DNA of 64,000 nucleotides from Labia minor (taxonomy: Eukaryota; Arthropoda; Insecta; Dermaptera; Spongiphoridae): assembly GCA_963082975.1 (NCBI GenBank), contig OY720350.1, positions 38,929,851 through 38,993,850 on the forward strand, given 5' to 3'. Each line of letters begins with the position of its first letter. Position 1 is the stretch's first letter. The notes beneath the pieces are model-generated. The model searched no databases and had not been told where the DNA came from. It saw nothing but the letters and a program-made list of their open reading frames with translations. A program made the translations under genes and the position numbers. This document shows, piece after piece, positions 1 to 11,057 of this stretch.

Positions 1-660
1 CAACATAAGGGAATTTTCTTTCACTTTGTTATTGGGAAAAACCAGGGGAGGGGACAGTCTTACCCGGAAAAACCCAAATTGTCAGCGTCCACTCTGGGGT
101 TTTAAACAGTTTTAAAGGAAATGTTAATTATAAGTTCATTTCTCAACGAGTTGTAACTTTAAATTATTTTTATTAATGTTAATTATAAGTTCATTTCTCA
201 ACGAGTTGTATCTTTAAATTATTTTTATTAATTTAATTAATTATAATTAATTTATAGCCAATAATAGTTTATTATAGATAATAATTTTTTTAATTTTTAG
301 TCTAATTTGCACAATCATTATTTATATAAAAAAAAAAAACACATTTTGCAATTTCCCAGAAAGGCTGTTTTTGAGATGTAAGTATAAGTTAGTTTTATGA
401 ATAAAAAATATTTATTTTAATAATATTTTAGAATCAAATTACGAAATTAATAATATTTTAGAATCAAATTACGAAATATATTTATTATATAAATTAATAT
501 TCATTTAAAATGATATTAAATCATTTATTTAAAATGATATTAAATCATTTATTTAAAATGATTTAAAACATTTATTAAAATGATTTAAAACATTTATTAA
601 AATGATTTAAAACATTCATTTAAAATGATATTAAAACATTCATTTAAATTTAAAATGATA
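1..660. repeat. Repeat arm, inverted partner of 8790-9427
   Basis: This stretch is the reverse complement of 8790-9427 over most of its length, including the GC-richer block at 1-110 and a 50-base unit (about 120-230) present twice in both copies. It also holds short tandem units: a roughly 28-base unit containing TTTTAGAATCAAATTACGAAA occurs twice at 419-474, and a 22-24 base unit around ATTTAAAATGAT is repeated at 500-650. The repeat continues off the left edge, because the other copy extends further. I do not recognise the family. The partner lies inside a hAT element and this one does not, so they are best read as two insertions of one dispersed repeat and not as arms of a single element. 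Confidence 0.85.
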
Positions 661-671
661 AAGAATATCTT

Positions 672-712
672 ATCTATCTATATATTTAAAAGGCAATGTC
701 TGTGTGTCTGTG

Positions 713-743
<31 letters not shown>

Positions 744-815
744 TATAGACTCAAAAACTACCCGTCCGATTACGGTGAAACTTTCAGGGATTGTTGTGGG
801 CATCCCAGGGAAGGT
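672..815 (+). repeat. Microsatellite plus conserved module, possible Helitron-like 5' end
   Basis: A (TCTG)n/(TGTG)n tract at 697-741 is followed by CTCAAAAACTACCCGTCC and GATTACGGTGAAACTTTC. The same order (microsatellite, then a block about asking for GATT..GA.GAAA) recurs in the X, Y and Z repeats of this window. An AT run with TATATATTTAAAAGGC precedes the tract. In many insect genomes such a segment opens Helitron-like elements, which would pair it with the 3' hairpin at 2684-2714. That pairing is an inference. The open reading frames across the tract are low-complexity Cys/Val artefacts. Confidence 0.55.
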
Positions 816-846
816 TTTAGTGTAGTTAAATCCAAAATTAATTTAT

Positions 847-1255
847 CCAAAATTAATTTAATTAGTAATATTTTGGTAAAAGTCTGTAGTGTCACAAAAC
901 TATCGACAGATGGCGCTACATATAATCTTCCAAATTCAAATATTTTTAATTTTTTTTAAACTGTCAAAAATAACATACCCATAATAACAGTTGTAATAAA
1001 AATAGAAATATAAATCACAATGTAAGTAAAATATTGAATCGTTTTATTTATATTGTTTCAATTAAATCCAAAATTAATTTAATTAGTAATATTTTGGTAA
1101 AAGTCTGTAGTGTCACAAAACTATCGACAGATGGCGCTACATATAAACTTAAAAATTCAAATATTTTTAATTTTTTTTAAACTGTCAAAAATAACATAAC
1201 CATAATAACAGTTGTAATAAAAATAGAAATATAAATCACAATGTAAGTAAAATAT
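847..1255. repeat. Tandem duplication, period 221 bp
   Basis: A unit starting CCAAAATTAATTTAATTAG at 847 starts again at 1068. Both copies contain GTCACAAAACTATCGACAG, then ATGGCGCTACATATA, and both end with AATGTAAGTAAAATATTGAA. The second copy is slightly shorter and differs at a few bases. It has no coding content that I can support. Confidence 0.85.
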
Positions 1256-1711
1256 TGAAAATATTGTTTCAATTATTGTTTGAATATATATTAAATTTAT
1301 ATATAGATTTATTAAGTATAATAATTCCATTTACTTCAAATTTTTTTAATTTTTTATTTAAAAGTATATTCAGCATTGAAATTCCCATTAAATATGCAGG
1401 TAATTGGAACTCCAACATGTAATATTAGCAAATATTCTGGGATGGGAAAAATACTAAGATCATGTCATGTCCTATTAAATATTTTGAATTTTATTTTGAA
1501 TCATACAATGGTAATGAAATATTGTAGGTAGACTTTTGAGACAAACAATAAAAATCTCTACAAAATAAGAGAATATACTTATTCAGAAAACTGTTAATTA
1601 AAATGTAATAACTATTAACAATTAATAAAGTAGAAATAATTTTCGAACAAATAAAAATGTAATAATTATTAACAAAAAAAATAAAAAATAAAAATAAATT
1701 ATTAACAAAAT

Positions 1712-2018
1712 AAGTTGACCTGTGGCCAGGTCCGAACCGACCGACGGTTTAAAGTAAATTAATTTCCAGCTACAGAAACAATTTCAAATAATTTTAATAT
1801 ATCTATTAATGTAATAAAAAAACAGATATGGACATAACATAAATATTTTTAATTTTATTTTATTTGTAATATATATGTAAGACCAGGCTGTGACGTCATG
1901 AATGGCTGGGTGACTTATATATAATTTTAAATTAAGAAATATTCGTGGAGATATGTAAAAATCTCCACATGTGAAATTTGGTGTGAAAACAATACCTCCC
2001 TTACTATCGTCGGTCGGT
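1712..2018 (+). mobile_element. Repeat X copy 1 (internally deleted)
   Basis: Repeat X begins AAGTTGACCTGTGGCCAGG and then has the subterminal motif ACCGACCGACGG (1736-1747). It ends with ATCGTCGGTCGGT (2006-2018), the approximate inverse of that motif. This copy keeps both ends and the CCAGGCTGTGACGTCATGAA block. It lacks the internal microsatellite and the TGAAATTTGGTATA block seen in the copies at 17168, 46446 and 55061, so it is a deletion derivative. It has no coding capacity. It looks like a non-autonomous DNA element; I cannot assign the class with confidence. Confidence 0.75.
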
Positions 2019-2284
2019 AAAAAATAAAAATAAAAATGTAATAATAAAAAATAAAATTTCAATTATATTAATTTAATAAATTATTATTATTATTATTATT
2101 ATTATTTTCACGTATTAAACGGTATATTATTATTATTATTATTATTTGTAATAATTCCAATAAAAATAAATAAAAATAAAAACCAAAAAAAAAGTGCAAT
2201 TAAAACTAAAATTTCAATTATATTCATTTAATACATTATTATTATTATTATTATTATTAAGTGTTCAGTTATCATATACGTAGA

Positions 2285-2714
2285 TATGTATGCAGACACA
2301 CATGCAAATATTGGGAAACATCCGGTGGAAGACCAAAGATCAAAGTGGGTGGACAATGAAGGAAGGAACATGGGAGAGATGGGACAGGGTAGGATTTGGT
2401 TGTAGCTCAGGATAGGGACTCTTAGAGAAAAGTGGATGCTGCGGCTAAGAACTTTCGAAAACTGTATAGACACAGAGTTAGATAAATATAACATATACAA
2501 TAATAATATATAATTAATTTACTGATTAAATTAAAATATATATTTTCTAAGAAAACAAATATATGTCTTATCTACTTATACTGATTGAAACAAAATGGAT
2601 GAAAACCTTTTACATACAGACTTTCAACCAAATACTATGTATCACTCGGGGGTACAGGGGGCGGAGCCCCCGTCTAGGTGTGAAGAGCGCCTGGAAGGCG
2701 CTCTGATCAGCTAG
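2285..2714 (+). mobile_element. LINE C-terminal tail fused to Helitron-like 3' end
   Basis: Bases 2320-2480, read with frame changes, give pieces of the tail typical of RTE-like reverse transcriptases: GRPK, then WVDN, then AQDRD and AAKNFRK. The sequence then runs without a clear break into an AT-rich segment. That ends in a GC-rich stretch with a 9-bp hairpin, AGAGCGCCT-GGA-AGGCGCTCT (about 2684-2704), followed by GATCAG and CTAG (2711-2714) and a T. A hairpin a few bases before a terminal CTAG, inserted before T, is the Helitron 3' signature. The same fusion is seen at 28190-28760, so it predates at least one round of mobilisation. Which component moved is not settled: it could be a Helitron that captured a LINE end or a LINE inserted into a Helitron. 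Confidence 0.6.
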
Positions 2715-3544
2715 TATATGTATATGTATATATTCACGGGATTATTTGCAGAAAGTTTATTTAATTATTTAATCTAATACTTATATAAATTAATAATAGA
2801 GTTAGAATATATATTTTTTTAATTTATTTAAAATCACAACTTGAGGAAAAATTAATCTTTTAAATACATTAGTCAGAAGATTTATGGATACATTATTGAA
2901 GAATTCATAATTAAAATGGACGAGGAAAAGAAATAGTACAACAATGTTCTTCATGAAAGTTTTCTAGCTAAGTTATATTCTTTATTGGCTAAGAGATGGC
3001 GTTAATAGGCTAGGAAAAAAGATTCTTTCATTAAGCGGGACTTATATTTATATATTGTATTTATTTATTTTAAATGGATATCATTCTCTCATTGAAAAAA
3101 CTTCATAGATTTTCAAAATTTGTTATATATTACTCTTTTTTTATAATATAATTTTCAGTAAGTAGAGTAGTTATCTCTAAATCCTTATGGTAAAAATACA
3201 TTTTAATTATTAAATAAATGCAATATAATAATTAAATAAGTTTTTCATTAGTCATATAATATATATTAATTTTTTAAACGCAAACTTTTTGAAAAAATGA
3301 TTCTATATAAAGAGCACAGTGAAGATTCGTTAAAAATTACATAAATAATACAATTTAAATTTATAATTTTTAAACTCAAATAAAGAGTCACACTATATTT
3401 TCGAAAATTTCAAATATGTTAATAAAATTATTTTTTTTTAATTATAACGAAATGTGCCTCTATTGAATTTTATTTTGATTTCGATCATCCTTTTGTTTGA
3501 ACACCGCCCATTTCAAGTCGAAGGTCTTAATAATCATTCCACAT
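2715..3544. other. AT-rich spacer
   Basis: I see AT-rich sequence without a supported gene, repeat end or RNA gene. Confidence 0.5.
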
Positions 3545-3546
3545 TA

Positions 3547-4364
3547 CAGTAAAAGTCCATTAGTCCGGCATCCAACAGTCCGGAATGCCCGATAGTCCGG
3601 CATCGCTCCGGAAAATTGTAAAAATTTTGGTTTTCTCCAAAAGTGTGTCTTTAAAGCAAATAAAAACGCTCGAGAGCTATTCCCCTTTTGTGATAGGTAA
3701 ATTTTCAAAACCCAGGGCTTTTAAGAATGCACATTTGCCTGTCCAATACGATGCTCAATCAAATGCGTGGGTGACTGCGTCCTCTTTAAAGACTGTGTTT
3801 TTCACCACTTTGTGCCTGAGGTCAAGGAATCCTTCAAAAGCCTTGGTCTACCAGAAGAAACTAAAGCCATCCTTCTTTTGGACAATTGCAAAGCCCACCT
3901 GCCAGTAGATGAGTTAGTTTCTGGGAATATTGTTGCTACTCTGCTCCCACTTAACATAAAATCTTGGATTCAACCCATGGACCAAGGGGTTATTCAAAAT
4001 TTTAAATGCTTTTCTAGAAGGTCTTTTATTCAAGGCCTGTTAAATGCCGACTGTGACTAGCTACAGTGCTTCAGAAATTATTGATTACCATATCATTAGA
4101 AATAAATTTTATACTAAACGCCAAAAGTCAAGAAAACAAAAAGACATTCGTGACTTTTATAAATCAAAGTGTAATATTTTTTACAGTACGTGTACATTCA
4201 TTATATGAAATGTAAAATAAACTTTGTGGTATGTATTTGCATACTATATTTTTAGTATAATTATTAATCTAATTGTTCTTATAATTACCGCCCGATAATC
4301 CGGAATTTCCGGTAGTCCGGCACCGAGCTGGTCCCGAACATGCCGGATTATAGGACTTTTACTG
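3547..4364 (+). mobile_element. pogo/Tigger-type DNA transposon remnant
   Basis: Terminal inverted repeats are CAGTAAAAGTCCATTAGTCC on the left and, read inverted, CAGTAAAAGTCCTATAATCC on the right. They are flanked by TA on both sides (3545-3546 and 4365-4366), the Tc1/mariner-superfamily target duplication. Further copies of a CCGG-containing motif (TAGTCCGGCA) sit just inside both ends. At 818 bp the element is far shorter than an autonomous Tigger (about 2-3 kb). It keeps only part of the transposase gene, so it is a deletion derivative that could not move itself. Confidence 0.88.
3585..4060 (+). pseudogene. Tigger/jerky-type transposase fragment (DDE_1), frameshifted
   Basis: The fragment covers the middle and end of a DDE_1 catalytic domain. 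The first part (about 3680-3790) reads [20 protein letters not shown] and NAWVT. The frame then shifts near 3770-3790 and continues as [25 protein letters not shown] and [13 protein letters not shown] to a stop at 4060. LLLDN carries a catalytic Asp and QPMDQGVI a second conserved acidic site of pogo/Tigger transposases. The N-terminal helix-turn-helix domains and the first catalytic Asp are missing. With the frame break and truncation this is a dead copy inside the TA-flanked element. Similarity to jerky/CENP-B family proteins is expected because those are domesticated relatives. Confidence 0.85.
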
Positions 4365-4366
4365 TA

Positions 4367-5652
4367 TTAATACACAATAATAAGCTACTATTATTTATCA
4401 TGACAATTACTATTATATAAAAAAAAACAATTACCCTACTACTTTGAAATTTATTTAAAATAATCATTAATTTAAAATAAAGAAAAAATATATTATAACA
4501 TAGCATTTTTTTCTACAATCATGCATAATTATTTGTAATAAAAATAAAAATTAATTTTAACAATATCTGTTCAAAAGAAGAAAAATAAATCTTGTTTCTT
4601 TCTACATACATATAAAGGTTAGGCCACCCATAGAGTAAAAGTAAATACTACAACTATTATTTATTATTTCTGACTATAAAACAAAAGTTCACAATTAAAA
4701 GTATTATAAAAAACAAATTTTATATTTTACAATATTAAAAAAAATAAATAAACTATTTCTATCTTTATTATTATTATTATTTATTATTATATTCTTTGAT
4801 TGAATCTCATCCCCGAAATAGTTCAAATATTTTAATATTTTCTAAATATTAATAACAAAAAGCATTTTTCTATAATATAATAATTATTTATTATCATTAT
4901 TTATTAAAAAAAAATATTTTTTTAAACCTTACACACCATTATTTGATATTCAAATACTTTAGAACGAATCTAAATAGATGAAATTCTTTCTTCGATATTG
5001 AAATAACATAAACAATCTCTTTTATTTTTTTACTACAACTTTATCTAATAAGTATATAATTTTATAAACTTACTCAATTTTTCTTTAAAAGAACCGATTA
5101 TTTTTTCAACATTCATAAATTATCATAGACAAACCGAGATTTGTATTTATACAAGAAATTATAAATTAAAATGCCATGGCATTTAGATATAAGAAAAGAT
5201 CATTAATATTTTGGCAGAAATAACTTAAATGAAGTATTTCTTTAAAATATAAATATAGAAATTATTTAGATGACAATAAGATTAATATTTTAAAAACCCG
5301 AAATATACCACCATAAAAATATTTTAAAATAGCTGCTTAAACAGATATTTTATTTTCATTAATTTATTGAATAATTTTAAATAATAAAATTTAAGAAAAT
5401 CTCAATTTAGAAACTTGAAACATTTTATAAAAGTATAATTAACATTTTTAACATTATATAAAACTATAGAAAAATTAAATATATATATATATTTAGTAAA
5501 ACCTGGTTCAACGATCCGCCGCTCGGTACTTTAAAAAAGTTATTCCTTATGAACTATGAATATTTAAGATTAAAATTATTATTTAAAATAAATAAACGAC
5601 AAAATATATGAAACAATTTAAAATAATTTAAAGTATCATAAATTAAAATTAG
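4367..5652. other. AT-rich spacer
   Basis: I see no gene. A short stretch near 5511-5535 containing CCGCTCGGTACTTTAAA resembles the start of the tandem unit at 51238 (GGCTCGGTACTTAAG), but it is too short to call a copy. Confidence 0.45.
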
Positions 5653-6260
5653 CTGGAGTGTCTCCATTCGACTATCTCGCAAATTTGAATTGGATTAAAT
5701 AACATATATTAATATAAATTAAATTAAATTTAATTAATTATAAATTAAAATTAATAAATAACATTTATTAAACCAGCGCATGTTTGGCTCTTTGTTGATG
5801 GCACCACGTGTTGGCGCGTGAGATTTGCAATCGTGTAAAAAATTAATTCCGGTACCTTCAGCGAATCAATAAAGCTGAAATTCTATATATAGCAGGTTTA
5901 TACAATTATTAATCATGGGAAAAATTATTAAATATATATATTTATTTTTACGGTCACTTTAGAAGAAAAAAATTCAAAACGTTGTAGGTAATGACCCTCT
6001 TCCGTTTGAGCTACATTTCTCAAAAGTTGATAGAAAACTACGAATTTTGAATAATGTCCATGTACCAAATTTCATCATTCTAGCTCAAACCGTTTTTGCG
6101 TAATCTTGTCTACATACATACACACACACACACACATACAGACAGACATTTTTCTCAACCTTAGTGAAAATGATTCAGGAACCTTCAAAACGTATAAAAA
6201 CATCAAAATCTCAACATCGAAAATTTTCGTGATCGCAATACTATCTCTGGCGAGATAGTA
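5653..6260 (+). mobile_element. Repeat Y copy 1 (full length, Helentron/DINE-like layout)
   Basis: One end is CTGGAGTGTCTCC followed by ACTATCTCGC (5671-5680). The other end is ACTATCTCTGGCGAGATAGT (6241-6260), which contains the inverse GCGAGATAGT and can also fold on itself with an 8-bp stem. Inside are a block with CCACGTGTTGGCGCGTG, a CCGGTACCTTCAGCGAATC block, the module with the inverse of TGAAATTTGGTA next to a (CA)n tract at 6115-6140, and ATTTTCGTGATCGCAATACT near the end. Six copies lie in the window. Subterminal inverted repeats, a terminal hairpin and an internal microsatellite match the known plan of Helentron-related non-autonomous elements such as DINE-1. The class assignment is an inference. 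Confidence 0.7.
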
Positions 6261-6841
6261 AAAATAGTCATAAAACATACACATTTTTAGTGATTTTGAT
6301 AATAAAAAACAATAAATACAAGAATTTTACTTTATAAAATAACTATTTTTTTTTATATAAAATATTAATTTAAAAAAAAAAAATTTAATTAATCGCAATC
6401 GTCACACCCCTCGCATATATATGCTCCCCATATTTTATTTAACTCTGTTCTAGATCATAGGTTCTTAAACTTATGTACTCCACGGACCCCCACTTGAAAA
6501 AATTTTTTTTGACGGACCCCCATCACAACTTTAGGTACTTTACGTCATTTTATTAATTAATTTCTGGCTTACGATCTCATAAGGACAAGGATATATGATG
6601 AATATTTCTAACAGTGATTGGTGAATAACGATTTTTTTGCATATTGTAGAACACATTTTATTAGAAATTATAATATTGAAGAAAGAAAATACAAACATTG
6701 TCATAGCAACAAATCTCACAAATTATAATGGGTACTTACATTAAATTCATATAAATATTTTATAATTTTTTTCAGAAAATATTAAATAAGAAATATTTTA
6801 AAAAATAACTGCATCTATCTCATTAAATATAACTTACATAT

Positions 6842-8696
6842 TTAATGAGATGTATGCAGTTGTTTTCTTGAAACAAGAATCTCAATATCTGGCTTAATAT
6901 TGGAAACTTTTAATCTAAGATCCGGCTCTACATTTAATTTGTTTCTATATTTAGACTTAATATAAAATAGTACCGAAAAAGCTTGTTCGCATAAATATGT
7001 TGTGCAGAATAGAATCAAGTGTTGAAGTGCTTTATTTGCAAGCGCAGGATAATCTGACCTGAGAAGTAACCAAAAGTTGCTCAATTCAGTTTTGTTAAAT
7101 TTTAGTTTATAAGTTGTATCACATGATAATTCCACGAGAATATCTTGTTCAGGTGCAGATAAATGTTTAGCATTTGTAATTTCCATATTAAATGGATCTC
7201 TGATCCAGTTATTGCAAGGATCAGGAGTAGAAAAATACTTCCTGAAGTTGCTTTTCAAAGTAATTAAATGTTCAACAAATAATTGACGCGTTTGATTAAG
7301 CAATTTTTCACTGGAGCTTTCTATGAAATCATTGAGAGTTGGAAAAGACTCATATACACCGTTCTGGATGCGTTTCGACCACAAGTCGATTTTTTTAATC
7401 ATTGCTTCTATTTTATCTTCAACTTTAAATATATTTACAACAGTACCTTGCAGGCTCAAATTAAGTTCGTTCAATTTTGTAAAAATATCAGTCAAGTAAG
7501 CCACCTTAGCTAACCAGATAAAATCATTGAAACATTCGGTCAGTTCAAAATGCGCATCTATTAAAAACAATCGTATTTCATCTCGAAGCTCAAAAAGGCG
7601 AATGAGTACTTTCCCGCGGGACAACCAACGTACATCTGTATGTAATAATAAATGTGTATGTTGACTACCCATTTCCTCACACAAAATTTTAAAAACTCTG
7701 GAATTAAGTGGACGAGCCTTAATGAAATTGACAATTTTAACTACTTCGTCTAATGTTCTTTTCAAATCTGGTGACATATTTTTGGCTGCTAATGATTCTC
7801 TGTGAATGCAGCAATGATTCCAAACAACCTGAGGCGCAACATTTTTAATAAGAGCAATCAATCCAGTTCTTGTACCTGACATTGCACGAGCACCATCAGT
7901 GCAAATTCCAACACATTTTGGCCACTCTATTTCATTTTCGGTTATAAAATTATTCAAACTGTTAAATATGTCATTAGCTGTCGTTCGTGAAGGTAGTGAA
8001 TCACAAAACAATACATCTTCTTGTATTTGATTTTCAAACTCTAATGAAAGCTAACAAATTGGCATTATTAGTGACATCAGTACTTTCATCCAATTGTAAT
8101 GAGTAATAGTGACTTTTGCGCACTCTCGATATTAATTCTTCTTTTATATTACATGACATGTCTTCAATCCTATTCTTAACCGTATCATTTGATAATGAAA
8201 TCAAATTTATATCGTTTGCTGCTTTAGTTCCTAACATTATATTTGTAATTACTTTTGTAGCAGGAAGAATTAATTGCTCTGCTATATTATGCGGCTTTCC
8301 TGCTTTAGCAATAAGTAGAGCTACTTCATATGATGCCATTACTGCTTTCTTACTCATACCACCAGATCCCGTCTTTACCATCAATTTCTGACTTGAATTA
8401 AGTTCTTCTTTTTTCATTTTAAAAAATTCGATAGACTTACTAACATGCTCGCTGTGCTTTGTTTGTAAATGACGTCTGAGATTAGCAGGTTTCATACTTT
8501 CATTGGATAAACTTTCCTGACATAGAACGCAGACTGGTCTTTCCACATCATTGTTGCAAATATAAGTAAATCCAAATGATAAATAATCATCCGAATATTT
8601 TCTAGTTTTGCGTTTCTTGGTAGAGTTTGCTGTTGATGCCTCATCATCTGATTCTTTCCGTTTCTGTGTTGAACCAGTTTGTAGCCAACGATCCAT
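6842..8696 (-). pseudogene. hAT transposase, BED zinc finger, one frameshift (ZBED5/FAM200-like)
   Basis: The first segment (8696-8034, 220 residues) starts MDRWLQ and has a basic nuclear-localisation-like stretch (KKRKTRK). A BED-type finger follows at residues about 45-82, with CVLC and HLQTKHSEH as metal ligands. It then runs into the catalytic core LQLDESTDVTNNANLLAF, whose Asp is the first catalytic residue. The frame breaks just after that, near 8034. The second segment (8011-6842, 389 residues) opens FCDSLP and carries CVGICTDGARAMSG with the second Asp, then WNHCCIHRESLAAK and DVRWLSRG. It ends with the C-terminal hAT dimerisation region (LCEQAFSVLFYIKSKYRNKL). The summed length of about 610-620 residues is normal for the family. 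A small deletion of a few bases is the likely cause of the break. The gene runs toward the left end of the element. Confidence 0.93.
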
Positions 8697-8779
8697 TTTA
8701 TGGAGTAATTTATTAACATTGAACTACAATAATATAAATATAATATAAATATAATATAAATATAACGAATTATTATTTA

Positions 8780-9525
8780 CTAGCTATGTTTTAATATGAT
8801 TTTAAATGAATGTTTTAATATCATTTTAAATGAATGTTTTAAATCATTTTAATAAATGTTTTAAATCATTTTAAATAAATGATTTAATATCATTTTAAAT
8901 GAATATTAATTTATATAATAAATATATTTCGTAATTTGATTCTAAAATATTATTAATTTCGTAATTTGATTCTAAAATATTATTAATTTCGTAATTTGAT
9001 TCTAAAATATTATTAAAATAAATATTTTTTATTCATAAAACTAACTTATACTTACTCTCAAAAACAGCCTTTCTGGGAAATTGCAAAATGTGTTTAGTGT
9101 TTTTATAAAATAATGATCATGCAAATTACACTAAAAATTAAAAAAAATTATTAGCTATAATAAACTATTATTAGCTATAATTTAATTATAATTAATTAAA
9201 TTAATAAAAATAATTTAAAGATACAACTCGTTGAGAAATGAACTTATAATTAACATTAATAAAAATAATTTAAAGATACAACTCGTTGAGAAATGAACTT
9301 ATAATTAACATTTGCTTTAAAACTGTTTAAAACCCCAGAGTGGACGCTGACAATTTGGGTTTTTCCGGGTAAGACTGTCCCCTCCCCTGGTTTTCCCCAA
9401 TAACAAAGTGAAAGAAAATTCCCTTATATGCCTCCCCTTCCGAGCCCCTAAGAGGGGTTATTTTAAAGGAACAATCGAAAAATGATTTTAAATGAATGAA
9501 TGGATGAAAATTCAAATTTTATATA
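8780..9525 (-). repeat. Repeat inserted in the hAT element, partner of 1-660
   Basis: From about 8790 to 9427 this is the inverse of 1-660. The 28-base unit (inverse of TTTTAGAATCAAATTACGAAA) occurs three times here (about 8925-9015) against two in the left copy. The 50-base unit with AACTCGTTGAGAAATGAAC occurs twice in both. The segment 9327-9515 is open on the minus strand for about 60 codons, but no domain is recognisable. On the minus strand the repeat ends near ACATAGCTAG followed by T (8783-8780), which could be a Helitron-type 3' end. No hairpin precedes it, so I do not claim that. Confidence 0.75.
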
Positions 9526-9785
9526 TAGTTTTTTATATATGTTTATTTATTCACAAAAAATTAATTGACATAATTATCAATTTAATAAAATAAAATAGTA
9601 TTATTAATAGTATTAAATTATAGCCGTAATTCTCTAGGAGGATATAGTTAAACAATGAACTTTAAATATTTATATATGTATATATTTTTACGATGATTTT
9701 TTTCCGAGGACCGCGGACCCCCAGTAAAGGCTTCGCGGACCCCCAGGGGTCCGCGGACCACAGTTTAAGAACCACTGTTCTAGAT

Positions 9786-10091
9786 CATTGATTCATAAAG
9801 TGAGGCCTACCGCCCCAGGGGGGTCTGTAGCGATTCAGGGTGGGGGGAATGATGGCCATATATGCCTTTTGTGAAATTTGTATTACATTTCAATTCTGAG
9901 TTCAAATAATAGTTTCATAATTTCAAAAAACAATGTTTCTAATTAACACATTTCTTTACTAAATTTTACGAATAGTAACATATTAGTGTCTTTCTGATTT
10001 TAATTGCTATTAAATTTATTTAAAAAAAAATTTATTTCCAGGGGGTTTGTTCGAAAGCGGCGGTAGCGCGAAATAAGTTTGAGACCCACTG
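9786..10091. mobile_element. Miniature hAT element, 306 bp
   Basis: The right end, inverted, begins CAGTGGGTCTCAAACTTATT; the left end begins CATTGATTCATAAAGTGAGG. Target duplications are TTCTAGAT on the left (9778-9785, shared with the neighbouring hAT element) and TTCTAGTT on the right (10092-10099). The ends are GC-rich (CCGCCCCAGGGGGGTC, AGCGGCGGTAGCGCG) around an AT-rich core. There is no coding sequence. Confidence 0.8.
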
Positions 10092-10330
10092 TTCTAGTTG
10101 AATAGTTGAAATATGAAACATAACTACATGTGTTGACCAGTTAGTATAATAAATAAAATATATAGAGGCAAAATTATTATTATTATTATTATTATTATAT
10201 TGGAATGATTCCAAAACTGAAATAACTGAAATAAAATTTCAACATTTCAAAAATGAGAATTTGCAATGAGAAATATTAATCTAGGTACTTTATTGAACTT
10301 CATATTAACACTTTCCGGCTCGAACGCTTC

Positions 10331-10370
10331 TATCGAAACAGAATTTACTGAGATGAATTCTGTTTCGATA
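10331..10370. other. Perfect 15-bp hairpin
   Basis: TATCGAAACAGAATT is followed by a 10-base loop and its exact inverse AATTCTGTTTCGATA. Its function is unknown. The stem is short for a microRNA precursor. Confidence 0.75.
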
Positions 10371-10443
10371 CGATTAATTTAATTCTTGTAGTGAAGTCAT
10401 ATTTTAAAATATTACGTTTATAAATCAATTTGTAAAAAAGTTC

Positions 10444-10487
10444 ATTGGAGTGAAAAATATGCTACATTGGAGTGAAAAATATGCTAC
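10444..10487. repeat. 22-bp tandem repeat, two units
   Basis: The unit ATTGGAGTGAAAAATATGCT plus AC occurs twice in direct succession. The remaining sequence between 10100 and 10840 is AT-rich spacer with nothing else that I recognise. Confidence 0.85.
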
Positions 10488-11057
10488 AATCAAAGATAAG
10501 ATTTGATAAGTAACATGTTAAAATGCAACGATATCTGCCAAATGACATGTCAGCCTGCTAAATCTCTACGAGAAAAGACAAAAATTTCATTATTTGCCCT
10601 TTTTTGTTATTAAAGGTATTGACATAAAATTTATAGTTATTTCACACTCGCCAAACAATTAATAATTTAAAATTGGACAATTTGCATCGAACCACTTCCT
10701 CAAAATTTAAAAATTTAAATTTCAATAATGAAATTAAAAAAAAATAGTTCAATAAAAATTAGATTTTGTAAAATGCATTTGAATAATTTTTTACTGGTAT
10801 ATTATATTTATACTATATATATTTATATATTTTAAAGTTTTTATGTTTTAAATTTTGATGTTTTTATAGGTTTTGATGGTCCCTGAGTCATTTTCACTAA
10901 GGTTGAGAAAATGTCTCTGTGTGTGTATGTGTGTATGTATACAAGATTAAGCAAAAATGGTTTGAGCTAGAATAATGAAATTTGGTATACGGGCATTTTC
11001 TATGAACTTTTGAGAAATGTAGCTCATTCGGACGTTTTCATTTTTTTTCCTCTAAAC

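Larger units (their letters stand above)
6456..9777 (-). mobile_element. hAT transposon (ZBED type), complete ends, 3322 bp
   Basis: The right end, inverted, begins CAGTGGTTCTTAAACTGTGG; the left end begins CATAGGTTCTTAAACTTATG. Both lead into GGACCCCC-rich subterminal sequence. An exact 8-bp target duplication TTCTAGAT flanks the element (6448-6455 and 9778-9785), which fixes the limits. The transposase gene lies on the minus strand at 6842-8696. About 700 bp between its start and the right end is a separate repeat inserted into the element (about 8780-9525). The left TIR has two substitutions against the right one. With the broken gene this indicates a copy inactive today but not ancient. 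The outer boundary is shared with the miniature hAT element at 9786. Confidence 0.92.

Noticed and set aside
625..959. Open frames with Cys/Val/Leu runs across the (TCTG)n tract
   Set aside because: They translate a microsatellite and the flanking repeat module; no protein family.
7283..8391. Plus-strand open frames opposite the transposase
   Set aside because: Shadows of the minus-strand hAT transposase.
1..9427. A single giant foldback element bounded by the inverted repeats at 1-660 and 8790-9427
   Set aside because: The right arm lies inside a hAT element with its own exact target duplication, so independent insertions explain it better.
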